Source of the DNA: Kocuria subflava
GTDB taxonomy: Bacteria > Actinomycetota > Actinomycetes > Actinomycetales > Micrococcaceae
Assembly: GCF_012163155.1 (NCBI RefSeq)
Contig: NZ_JAAVUN010000019.1
Coordinates: forward strand, 1-54,144
DNA length: 54,144 bases
Direction: 5' to 3'
The position numbers were made by a program, and so were the translations under genes. This document shows positions 8,134 through 16,037 of this stretch, piece after piece; position 1 is the first letter of the stretch; every line of letters begins with the position of its first letter. Under the pieces are notes generated by a model that saw only the letters and a list, made by a program, of their open reading frames with translations, searched no databases and was not told where the DNA came from.

Positions 8134-8622
8134 ATGGAGATTTCCGCGCGCTCCGAATACGCCGTTCGGGCCTTGCTCATGCTGGCTGAGGCGCATGCTG
8201 CAGGGGTGAACGGAGTGCCCGTGGCAACCCTGGCCGAACGACAGGACCTGCCGGCCAAGTTCTTGGAAGTGGTCATCAGTCAGTTGCGCCGCGGTGGCCT
8301 GGTGGTCAGCAAACGCGGTGCTTCCGGTGGCTATCGGTTGGCCGAGCCTGCAGATCAGATCACCATGGGGGCCGTGATCCGCACCGTGGACGGGCCTTTG
8401 ACCGGGGTGCGCGGCATGAGACCCTCAGACACCGAATACACGGGGCCTGCCACTCATCTGCCCGTGGTGTGGGTGGCCGTGCGCGCTGCCCTGCGCAGTG
8501 TGCTGGATGAGGTCACCCTTGAGGATGTCCTGACGGGCCATTTTCCCGACGCCGTGGCGGCCTGGTCCCAAGCACCGGGTGCCTGGGATGATCGTTGGCC
8601 GTTGCAACAACCGTCTGGCTGA
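8134..8622 (+). CDS. Rrf2 family transcriptional regulator
   Basis: A 162-residue protein with the Rrf2 winged-helix N-terminus (MEISARSEYAVRALLMLAE), the recognition-helix region LPAKFLEVVISQLRRGGLV, and the wing SKRGASGGYRLAEPADQIT. There is no cysteine anywhere, so it cannot hold the Fe-S cluster of IscR, NsrR or RsrR. That makes a CymR-like or other ligand-sensing role more likely. It is divergent from the TauE/SafE exporter gene. A large palindrome follows the stop codon. Confidence 0.9.
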   Translation: MEISARSEYAVRALLMLAEAHAAGVNGVPVATLAERQDLPAKFLEVVISQLRRGGLVVSKRGASGGYRLAEPADQITMGAVIRTVDGPLTGVRGMRPSDTEYTGPATHLPVVWVAVRAALRSVLDEVTLEDVLTGHFPDAVAAWSQAPGAWDDRWPLQQPSG

Positions 8623-8643
8623 ACACTCCCTTCTGGGCTTGTC

Positions 8644-8707
8644 GCGTTGAGTGGTCAGGATCCTGGTCCATCAGCGCTGACGAGCCAGAATCCTGACCAC
8701 TCAACGC
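8644..8707. repeat. Large perfect palindrome / hairpin after the Rrf2 gene
   Basis: Arms of 18 bases pair perfectly (8644-8661 with 8690-8707; core GAGTGGTCAGGAT/ATCCTGACCACTC). Inside the 28-base loop, CTGG pairs with CCAG and TCAGC with GCTGA, so almost the whole 64 bases fold into one long stem with small internal loops. There is no T-run, so it is either a factor-assisted terminator or an extragenic palindromic repeat. Confidence 0.75.
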
Positions 8708-8776
8708 AGCAGCAGCCGGGCTCACACTTCCGGGCCCGTCCGGGGGATGTCCAGGGACCGGCACTAGACTGCTGGC

Positions 8777-9091
8777 GTGAACTTTTTGAAGTACTCCGCA
8801 TTGCGTCTTGGTCTGTTGATTCTGGTGTTCGCCCTGGGGCTGTGGTTGCGCCTGGGCATCTTGTTTGCCGGTTTGGCGGCCATCATCATCGCGTTTGCCG
8901 TGTGCTACATCTTTTTCCCCAAGTTGCACATCGCCGCCAGCCGGGACCTGACGCGCTGGATTTCGCGTTCACCCAAGATCCGCAAGGACACCTTGGCGGA
9001 TGAAGACGCGGACGTTGAGGACAGCTACGTGGATTCCACCGACCAGGTGCAGATCAACACGGGGGAGTCTGGCGAACGTCGTCGTTCCTGA
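8777..9091 (+). CDS. DUF4229 small membrane protein
   Basis: A 104-residue protein. Two closely spaced hydrophobic segments (LGLLILVFALGLWLRLGIL and AGLAAIIIAFAVCYIFF) make a hairpin in the first 55 residues. A basic stretch (LTRWISRSPKIRK) and an acidic tail (DEDADVEDSYVD) follow, the DUF4229 layout found next to menA in many actinobacteria. It starts at GTG 8777. It converges on menA (54-bp gap). Function unknown. Confidence 0.85.
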   Translation: MNFLKYSALRLGLLILVFALGLWLRLGILFAGLAAIIIAFAVCYIFFPKLHIAASRDLTRWISRSPKIRKDTLADEDADVEDSYVDSTDQVQINTGESGERRRS

Positions 9092-9145
9092 AGGCGCTGT
9101 GAACTGGGCCGTGCGGCCTGTTCGGTGAGGTGGCTCAGGTGAGCC

Positions 9146-10027
9146 TCAGACCCACTGACGGGCCAGCACGGCCAGCAGGAAGAGCAGGGACCAGATCAAG
9201 TTCAGGATGCCGCATTCCTTGAGCACCGGGATCAGGGCCTTGCGGTCCTGTGTGAACAGCACGGTGCGGGCCGCCGTCACGGCTATGGGGACGGACAGGA
9301 ACACCAGGAGCATGAAACCGTTGAACGGCACCAGGAACAGGTGCAGGGCAAAGGCCAGGCCCAGTTCGGCGGCGAACACCACTCGTGCACGGTGATCACC
9401 CAAGCGAACGGCCAGGGTGCGTTTGCCGACTTCGCGGTCACCGGGGATGTCCCGGATGTTGTTGACCATCAGCAGCGCGCAGGCGAACAGGCCGGTGGCG
9501 ATGGCTGCAATCCAGGCGTCGATGTTGAGCCTGCCGGCTTGGGTGGTGGTGGTCCCCAAGACCGCCACCAGGCCGAAGTAGACGAACACTGCAACATCGC
9601 CCCAGCCGCGGTAGCCGTAGGGACGTTTGCCGCCGGTGTACCCCCAGGCCGCGAACACTGCAGAAATCCCGATCACGATGAACCACCACTGCCGGGAGAG
9701 CACAATCAACGCCAGGCCGGCGATGGCAGCCGCTGCAAAACACCCCAGGGCCGCGTAGAGCACCTGCTTGGGGGTGGCGGCCTTGGAACCGACCAGGCGA
9801 AGGGGGCCAACGCGGTTGTCGTCGGTGCCTTTGATGCCGTCGGAGTAGTCGTTGGCGTAGTTGACGCCCACCTGCAGGAACAACGCCACCAGGAACGCCA
9901 GGAAGGCCATGCCCAGGTTGGCCCCCCACGTGGACTGCGCCGCCGCGGTACCCGCGATGATGGGCGCAAACGCCATGGGCAGGGTGCGCAGCCGTGCGCC
10001 TTCAATCCATTGGGCAGCAGTTGCCAC
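9146..10027 (-). CDS. menA: 1,4-dihydroxy-2-naphthoate polyprenyltransferase
   Basis: A 293-residue UbiA-superfamily membrane enzyme that joins DHNA to a polyprenyl diphosphate, giving demethylmenaquinone. The first Mg-binding Asp motif is NYANDYSDGIKGTDD near residue 60. The second Asp-rich motif is NNIRDIPGDREVGKRTLA near residue 190. About eight or nine hydrophobic segments follow the usual plan, and the length is typical. I start at GTG 10027, which has AGGAAGG about six bases upstream; the open frame extends to 10351 without family similarity. It lies 110 bp downstream of menE on the same strand. The prenyl donor is probably made by the synthase at 41373. Confidence 0.93.
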   Translation of the reverse strand: MATAAQWIEGARLRTLPMAFAPIIAGTAAAQSTWGANLGMAFLAFLVALFLQVGVNYANDYSDGIKGTDDNRVGPLRLVGSKAATPKQVLYAALGCFAAAAIAGLALIVLSRQWWFIVIGISAVFAAWGYTGGKRPYGYRGWGDVAVFVYFGLVAVLGTTTTQAGRLNIDAWIAAIATGLFACALLMVNNIRDIPGDREVGKRTLAVRLGDHRARVVFAAELGLAFALHLFLVPFNGFMLLVFLSVPIAVTAARTVLFTQDRKALIPVLKECGILNLIWSLLFLLAVLARQWV

Positions 10028-10137
10028 GGGCGACCTTCCTGAAACGAGGGTGCGGACCGGGGTGCTCGCCGGTGATGGGGGCGGATCCGCAGTCCCGTCA
10101 GCGGGTGGGCGGTGGTGGCCGCGCCGCAGGGACCGAG

Positions 10138-11478
10138 TCATTCTTCCACGAACAGCTCCGCCACCGCGGACCGGTCTGGTTTGCCCGTGGGCAGCAGGGG
10201 GATGTGGGAGACCAGGAGCATCTGTTTGGGGACAGCCGCACTGCCCAGGGCGTCTTTGACCATGCTGCGTAGCTCGTCCGGCAGTGTGCTGGATTCGGCA
10301 GCCGGCACCGAGGTTGCAGGCACCACGGTTGCCACGATCTTCTGCCCCCATTGGTCATCAGCCACCGGGACCACGACGGCGTCGCGCACCCCGGGGTGCT
10401 CCAGCATCCGTGAGCGGACGACGGCGGCGGAAACTTTGAGGCCGCCAGTGACGATGACGTCATCGGCGCGACCGATCACTCGAAGGCGTGGGGTGGTTGT
10501 GGCCTCTGTTGTTTCCAGGACACCCAGGTCATCCGTGCGGTACCAGCACATGGGGGTGGGGGATGGGGCCGTGCTCTTGGGTGAGGTGTTGGTGTTCGCG
10601 CGTATGGCGGCAGTGGCACTCAAGGTGTTGGCGGTGTCAGTTGCGTCCGGGAGGCTGGAGAACACATGACTATGAGTCTGCTGGGGGTCATCCAGGTAGC
10701 CGTCGGTCACCATGGGGCCTCCCAACCAGATGCGCCCGGGGGTGAGGTGCCCCTCAGGAACTGACGTCTGTTCGGGGTCCTGTGCTGTTCTCGGATCAGA
10801 TGGCGGATTCCCAGAATTCGGGGTGCGTTCAAGGTGGACCTGCACCCCGGGGAGGGGGACGCCGTCGTAGACACAGCCGCCGGCGGTCTCGGACATGCCG
10901 TAGGTGGTGACCACACGGGCGCCCAGTGCCCGCGCTGCGTCCAGGAGCGCGGGCGGTGCGGCTGACCCGCCCAGCAGGATGGCGTGAAAGGAGCGCAACG
11001 CCGCCAGGACGCCAGGGGAGTCGGCGGCATCCACCAGACGCTGGAGTTGTGTGGGGACCAGGGACACGTAGCGGATGGGGTGATCCATGGCCGCTGCGGT
11101 GCGGGCAAAGGCCTGCGCGGTGAAGGGGCCCTCCTCCATGACCACCGGTGTGGTTCCCGCCAGGACTGAACGCACCAGAACCTGCACCCCAGCCACGTAG
11201 TGCGGCGGCAGGCACAGCAGCCACTGCCCGTGGCCACCGGTGCGTCCAGCTGTGGCCTCGGCGGAGGCGCGCAAGGCGCGGGTGCTCACCACAGTCTTCT
11301 TGGGCCGCCCCGTACTGCCTGACGTTGCGACGACGACGGCCGGCCCCTCCCTGCTCAGCACACCTTCCAGCGCAGTGACCAGGCCTGGGACACCGCCAAA
11401 CTGACGGATCGAGTCCGGGCCGTCCAGCTTCACGGTGTCCGGTGGCAAGTCCTTGGTGAGTGGTGGGCGAATGCTCAT
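10138..11478 (-). CDS. menE: o-Succinylbenzoate-CoA ligase
   Basis: A 446-residue ANL-superfamily adenylating enzyme that activates o-succinylbenzoate with CoA. The ATP loop is VVVATSGSTGRPKKTVV, followed by TTYGMSETAGG, YRTDDLG, the hinge motif GRADDVIVTGGLKVS and the C-terminal catalytic Lys in LLPTGKPDRS. Compared with the family, two Ser/Thr/Pro-rich stretches are inserted: after VHLERTP and before MCWYRTDDLG (HSHVFSSLPDATDTANTLSA and on). Those inserts are likely surface loops. The ATG at 11478 begins one base after the menB stop, so menB-menE are coupled. Confidence 0.93.
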   Translation of the reverse strand: MSIRPPLTKDLPPDTVKLDGPDSIRQFGGVPGLVTALEGVLSREGPAVVVATSGSTGRPKKTVVSTRALRASAEATAGRTGGHGQWLLCLPPHYVAGVQVLVRSVLAGTTPVVMEEGPFTAQAFARTAAAMDHPIRYVSLVPTQLQRLVDAADSPGVLAALRSFHAILLGGSAAPPALLDAARALGARVVTTYGMSETAGGCVYDGVPLPGVQVHLERTPNSGNPPSDPRTAQDPEQTSVPEGHLTPGRIWLGGPMVTDGYLDDPQQTHSHVFSSLPDATDTANTLSATAAIRANTNTSPKSTAPSPTPMCWYRTDDLGVLETTEATTTPRLRVIGRADDVIVTGGLKVSAAVVRSRMLEHPGVRDAVVVPVADDQWGQKIVATVVPATSVPAAESSTLPDELRSMVKDALGSAAVPKQMLLVSHIPLLPTGKPDRSAVAELFVEE

Positions 11479-11479
11479 C

Positions 11480-12475
11480 TCAGAAGTAGTACGGGAAGTT
11501 GGACCAATCGGGGTCGCGCTTGCCCAGGAAGGCGTCCCGGCCCTCAACTGCTTCATCGGTCATGTAGCCCATGCGGGTGGCTTCGCCGGCAAAAACCTGT
11601 TGGCCGACCATGCCGTCGTCGGGAAGGTTGAAGGCGTATTTGAGCATGCGCATGGCTTGGGGGGACTGGCGGCAGATCATCTTGGCCCACTCGATGCCAA
11701 GGTTCTCCAAGTCGGCGTGATCGGCCACCTCGTTGACGGCCCCCATGCGGAACATGTCTTCCGCTGAGTATTCGCGGGCCAAGAAGAAGATTTCGCGGGC
11801 GAACTTCTGCCCCACCTGGCGGGCAAGGAGGGCGGAGCCGTAGCCGGCGTCAAAGGACCCCACGGTGGCGTCCGTCTGCTTGAACTTGCCGTGTTCACGG
11901 GAGGCCAGGGTCAGGTCACAGACCACGTGGAGGGAGTGTCCACCACCGGCTGCCCAACCGTTGACCAGGGCGATCACGGGTTTGGGCATGGTGCGGATCA
12001 GACGCTGCACCTCCAGGATGTGAAGGCGACCAGCCCGGGCAGGGTCGATGGACTCGGCGGTCTCACCGTCTGCGTAGTGGTAACCGTCGCGACCGCGGAT
12101 CCGCTGGTCACCGCCGGAGCAGAAGGCCCAGCCGCCGTCCTTGGCAGACGGACCGTTGCCGGTCAACAGCACGGCCCCGACGTCCGAGGACATGCGGGCC
12201 TGGTCCAAGGTGCGGTAGAGCTCGTCCACCGTCCCCGGGCGGAATGCGTTGCGCACCTTTGGACGGTGGAAGGCGATGCGTACCCAGGGGAGGTCCCTTG
12301 TCACCCGGCCTGCATGGTCACGTTCCACGGCACGGTGGTATGTGATGTCGGTCAGGTCCTCGAAACCGTCAACCACGCGCCACTGGGTGGGGTCGAAGGT
12401 TTCGGAGACCTGCTCCGGGAAATTGCTGCCGGTGGGGTCAGTGGGCTGGGTGGAGTTGGAGGCTGCATCAGTCAC
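11480..12475 (-). CDS. menB: 1,4-Dihydroxy-2-naphthoyl-CoA synthase
   Basis: A 331-residue crotonase-fold enzyme that cyclises o-succinylbenzoyl-CoA to DHNA-CoA. Visible features are the substrate-binding RPKVRNAFRPGTVDEL, the oxyanion-hole segment WAFCSGGDQRIRG, NGWAAGGGHSLHVVCDLTLAS, and the MenB signature VGSFDAGYGSALLARQVG with the key Asp. The C-terminus ends DWSNFPYYF, typical of MenB. I start at GTG 12475 (AGGA 8 bases upstream); a frame opening at 12511 is possible. It is the first gene of the menB-menE-menA unit. Confidence 0.95.
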   Translation of the reverse strand: MTDAASNSTQPTDPTGSNFPEQVSETFDPTQWRVVDGFEDLTDITYHRAVERDHAGRVTRDLPWVRIAFHRPKVRNAFRPGTVDELYRTLDQARMSSDVGAVLLTGNGPSAKDGGWAFCSGGDQRIRGRDGYHYADGETAESIDPARAGRLHILEVQRLIRTMPKPVIALVNGWAAGGGHSLHVVCDLTLASREHGKFKQTDATVGSFDAGYGSALLARQVGQKFAREIFFLAREYSAEDMFRMGAVNEVADHADLENLGIEWAKMICRQSPQAMRMLKYAFNLPDDGMVGQQVFAGEATRMGYMTDEAVEGRDAFLGKRDPDWSNFPYYF

Positions 12476-12896
12476 GTCCCCGATCCTACGTTGGGGATCC
12501 CGAGCATCCATGGGCGCTGGGGTGCCGGGGTGCAGCTGAGCAGTGGGGGTGTTCCTGGGGTGCCGGGGTATCCATGGCTGCTGGGGTGTGGCTGGGCAGC
12601 GGGACGTGACTGGGGCTCCGGGCCGACATGGGACTCTGGTGTGTAGCTGGGGGGTGTTGCTCGCCTGGGCGTCTCAGGACTACGCGGGCGCAGGAGGGTA
12701 ACGGGGGCGCCGGAACTCACGCCGGTGCTGAGGCTGCGTGGGGTGCCGGAACAGAGACCGTCATGCCCTCTTACAGCCGTTAGCGTGGGCACCCGCCGGA
12801 GTGAACTCTTCTTCCGGGGCTGGGCTTTGTAACGGGTGACCCCCAGGCCAATGGGTTGGTGTCTCGTCCTGGCGTGGATTCTGGGGTAACTCTGCC
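12476..12896. other. 421-bp gap with G-rich direct repeats, no convincing gene
   Basis: The stretch between the menB start and the HNH gene stop is rich in CTGGGGTG-type repeats (for example CTGGGGTGCCGGGGT occurs twice, near 12516 and 12556). An open minus-strand frame at 12472-12792 reads as Pro/Ser/Thr-rich low-complexity sequence and looks like a by-product of the repeats. The menB promoter should lie near 12480-12560. I see no RNA gene. Confidence 0.5.
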
Positions 12897-15167
12897 TCAG
12901 AAAGGAGGTGGATCGTCGTCGGGTGGGGAAGGGACGGGGTCTGCCGTGCGCGAGTTGTCAGGACTCAGGGGTGTCCTCAGCGGAGGTTCTTTGGGTGAAT
13001 CCAGGAACAGCGTGTGCTCGGGGCTGCTGGCGCGCCTTGTACCCAAGGGCGAAGTGAAGACCATGTCACCAGCACCAGCACCAGCACCAGCCCCGGCGTC
13101 GGCGCCATGAGGAACACCAGCACCAGCACCTGTGGCCGGCGTGGTCCGGTCTGGGGTCCCACTGTGCTCAACGGCCCAGCTCCCGAACGGACTACCTTGA
13201 TGTTTGAGCCTGTGGTGGGTGCGGCACAGGTGGGAGAGGTTGTCGGCATCGGTGTGACCGCCGTCTTCCCAGGCCACTGTGTGGTCGATGTCGCAGCGCA
13301 TGGCGGGTCGTCGACATCCAGGGAATCTACACGTGGCATCGCGTATCTGCAGCATGCGCCGCAAGCCAGCTGGAACCGTGTAGGTGTCCCGACTGTATTG
13401 GGTGATCTGGCCGGTGGCAGGGTCAGTGAGCAGCCTGGACCACGACGAACTGCCTGCGGCAATCTCAACCGCGGTGGACGGGCAAATGGCACCGTATCCA
13501 ACCAACTCCGGAGCTGACGTCGACTCCGGTGGAGTCGACGGGGCCCCCGGTGGGGCTGACATGGATCCCGCAGCCGACTCTGACCCTCGTCGAGGTGACG
13601 TCGTCCCCGGTGGAGCCGGAGTCGGCATCGGGCTTGGCTGTGGTCCTGATGGAACTGGCTGTGACCCTGGTGGAGATGGCCTTGACCCTGGTGGCGCAGA
13701 TCTTGGTTCCTGGGAATCCGGCGGGCGCGCTGCATGCCTAGAGTGCGATTCCTGCACGGCCTGCTTGAGTGTCTGACCAGCTGTCAACAGGTGCTCCACC
13801 GGTACGATCACGGACACTTGGCCCCGGACACCTCGTTGCAGTCCTGAGTCCACAGACGGTTCGGCCTCCAACAGCAGATCGGCAAGGACGTCCGCGCGAC
13901 GCTCCGGCAAGGTCCGGGTGTCACGGGGAGCACCACGGTCTACATCGGGGGTGGCGGGCAATACCGAGTCCGTGCGTGATGGGTCTGAAGCTGCTGGCGC
14001 AGAGGGTGGGCATGACAGTGCTGCCGCAGATGATGCGCGTGGCACGGGCTGTACCGGCTGTACCGGCGACACGCGATGTGCCTGTGAGGCGTGAGCAGAA
14101 GGGCCGCTTGACTGCGCCAATTGGTCGATGCGGTCACACACCGCCATGGCCGTGGGCGCATCCAGCAGGGCATGGAGGTGAGCCATGCCGTCCTCCTCAG
14201 GTTCCACCCACACAGAGCGTTGCCGCCGGGCATTCGCATGAGCTCGTTCGCTGGCCGGCGCTCCCAACCCATGACGACGACGGTGCCCAAACGCCCTCAA
14301 CTTGGATGCACCGCACTGCTGGGCACGTTCCAGCATCTCCTGGACCAACCGATCACCCGCCGCCTGAAGGGGGTCTGTTGAGGGCACTGGTGGGGCACTC
14401 TTTGGTTCGTCCTCTGTGCCGGTGTCCGGTGCATCAACTGTGTGGCCAGTTTCTGGTGACAGGCCTGCAGTAACGGATGGGAAATACGTGCTGGTCAGCG
14501 CCGACCACTGCTGAAGGATCACGCGAGCTTGCGTCCACAGGATTTCTCCTGATTCCAGCTGCGCCAGCACGTGGGGCAGGTGGTGGGCCAGGACCAGAGC
14601 TTGACGCAGAGTCTCCATGGCCGATCCCCGAGGAAGTTTCAAGGCCAATTCCAGCTCACCCGTAACCAAACGGCGAGTGTCCTCCTCCGCCCAGCGCTCC
14701 AGCTCTGCGGGTGTGGCCGTGTCCGTGGCGCGGGTGCTTTTGCCTTGACTGTGCTGCTCCAGGGCGGTGGCGTCATCCTGCGCGATCTGCCGTGTGGCTT
14801 GCAGGGCAACTGAGTGGAGAGATGCCACCCGGCGGAGCAGTCGACCGCGGGCAGAGGCCTCCCGACGAACATCCGCCGTGATGCCCGCAACCAACGCGGC
14901 GGCCTTCTGATGGTGATCTGTCTGCAGTGCTCCCAAGTCGAGAAGTCGATCTGCAATCTCAGCCGAGTCAGTATTCGACCCCATCCCAGTATTCGGTCCC
15001 ATGCCCGTGGGGGCATCGCCCGCCCGGGTGAAAGCAGTGGTCGGGCTGTCACCAGCACCAGCACCAGCACCAGCACCAGTCACGGGATCCGGGAGCACCG
15101 CATCCAGTGACGGAAGAGGCATCTGACCTGGAGTCTTGTTCCTCTCAGGTCCTTGGTGGTGAGTCAT
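12897..15167 (-). CDS. DUF222 / HNH endonuclease-domain protein (13E12-type family)
   Basis: A 756-residue protein of the DUF222-HNH family, common in several copies in actinobacteria and often linked with repeats. DUF222 covers roughly residues 85-380. The C-terminal HNH nuclease fold has paired cysteines and histidines in CRFPGCRRPAMRCDIDHTV and NLSHLCRTHHRLKH. Pro/Ser-rich linkers separate them. Ala-Gly runs (GAGAGAGAG) occur near the N-terminus and after the HNH motif, encoded by hexanucleotide repeats. ATG 15167 lacks a clear ribosome site, so the mRNA may be leaderless. The nuclease core residues look intact, but the role (mobile DNA, repair or neither) is not known. Confidence 0.85.
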   Translation of the reverse strand: MTHHQGPERNKTPGQMPLPSLDAVLPDPVTGAGAGAGAGDSPTTAFTRAGDAPTGMGPNTGMGSNTDSAEIADRLLDLGALQTDHHQKAAALVAGITADVRREASARGRLLRRVASLHSVALQATRQIAQDDATALEQHSQGKSTRATDTATPAELERWAEEDTRRLVTGELELALKLPRGSAMETLRQALVLAHHLPHVLAQLESGEILWTQARVILQQWSALTSTYFPSVTAGLSPETGHTVDAPDTGTEDEPKSAPPVPSTDPLQAAGDRLVQEMLERAQQCGASKLRAFGHRRRHGLGAPASERAHANARRQRSVWVEPEEDGMAHLHALLDAPTAMAVCDRIDQLAQSSGPSAHASQAHRVSPVQPVQPVPRASSAAALSCPPSAPAASDPSRTDSVLPATPDVDRGAPRDTRTLPERRADVLADLLLEAEPSVDSGLQRGVRGQVSVIVPVEHLLTAGQTLKQAVQESHSRHAARPPDSQEPRSAPPGSRPSPPGSQPVPSGPQPSPMPTPAPPGTTSPRRGSESAAGSMSAPPGAPSTPPESTSAPELVGYGAICPSTAVEIAAGSSSWSRLLTDPATGQITQYSRDTYTVPAGLRRMLQIRDATCRFPGCRRPAMRCDIDHTVAWEDGGHTDADNLSHLCRTHHRLKHQGSPFGSWAVEHSGTPDRTTPATGAGAGVPHGADAGAGAGAGAGDMVFTSPLGTRRASSPEHTLFLDSPKEPPLRTPLSPDNSRTADPVPSPPDDDPPPF
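13068..13130. repeat. ACCAGC hexanucleotide repeats (3' part of the HNH gene)
   Basis: Four tandem ACCAGC units run from 13068 to 13091 and a shorter run lies at 13116-13130. On the coding (minus) strand they encode Ala-Gly dipeptides. The 6-bp unit changes copy number without shifting frame. Confidence 0.8.
15051..15079. repeat. ACCAGC hexanucleotide repeats (5' part of the HNH gene)
   Basis: Nearly five tandem ACCAGC units that encode the Ala-Gly run near the N-terminus of the same protein. They match the repeats near its 3' end, so the gene contains two homologous microsatellites about 2 kb apart, a substrate for recombination or slippage. Confidence 0.8.
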
Positions 15168-15325
15168 GGTTCAAGTTTCCCGTGGGAGTCAGACAACACA
15201 AGCTCCAAATGACCTCAAACCGGAGAAAAAGCCACCAATGTGACCAAAACGTGAGCAAACGTCAGATGCGCAATCCCAGGGCTGAGAGCCCCAAGAGCAG
15301 TCAGCCACCCTGACACACTGGAGCC

Positions 15326-16037
15326 ATGGCCCATTTCCCGTTCGACCTGACTCATATCGGCACCGGTTTGCCCGTGGCCGAGCTCGAATCAGAGACAGAA
15401 CGGGCCCTCATTGGCGGCTCGGCAGTCGTCCAAGCCCCACCGGGCAGCGGCAAGACCACATTCCTCCCGCCACTGGTGGCGAACCTCCTGGCGCACTCAC
15501 CCGATGACGTGGACAGCGTCATCACCGCCCCTGGCACAGCAACAGGCACAGCCACCACACCCGGCACAGTCACCACGCCTGCCACAACAAGAAACAGCGC
15601 ACACCCACCCACCCCACGCGTCGTCGTCACCCAGCCCCGCCGTGTGGCGGCCCGTGCTGCAGCGTCCCGACTGGCCCAGCTCACCGGCACAAGGGTGGGG
15701 GAGTTGGCCGGCTTCACCGTCCGCGGTGAACGGGTGGTGAGCGCGCAGACAGCGGTGGAGTTCGTGACCCCGGGAATTCTGCTCAACCGCGTCCTCAGCA
15801 ATCCCGAGCTGCCGGGGATCAACGCCGTGCTCCTGGATGAGGTCCATGAACGCAGCTTGGATTCTGATCTTCTGCTCGGCATGTTGGCGGAGGTCCGTCA
15901 ATTGTGCCCGGACCTCAAACTTGTGGCCATGTCCGCCACCGTGGACACTCAGCGGTTTGCCAATCTGCTGCTCACGGATCATGGGGACCCCGCCCCTGTT
16001 CTCACGTCCCCCTCTGTGCTGCATCCTCTGGAGACAC
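15326..16037 (+). pseudogene. hrpB: ATP-dependent helicase HrpB, 5' fragment (split by IS256-family element)
   Basis: N-terminal part of HrpB, a DEAH/DExH-type helicase. The Walker A motif is QAPPGSGKTTFLPPL near residue 35, motif Ia is TQPRRVAARAAA, motif II is DEVHERSLDSDLL, and motif III is SATVDTQ. An Ala/Thr/Pro-rich loop is inserted before motif Ia. The hrpB reading stops making sense after LHPLETR at about 16039, where IS sequence begins; the open frame runs on into the IS to a stop at 16115-16117. The rest of the gene is at 17420-19460. The fragment contains only RecA-like domain 1 and should not work as a helicase. Confidence 0.92.

Noticed and set aside
12472-12792. 106-codon minus-strand frame between menB and the HNH gene
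   Set aside because: It is Pro/Ser/Thr-rich low-complexity sequence produced by G-rich repeats, overlaps the menB start region and shows no domain.
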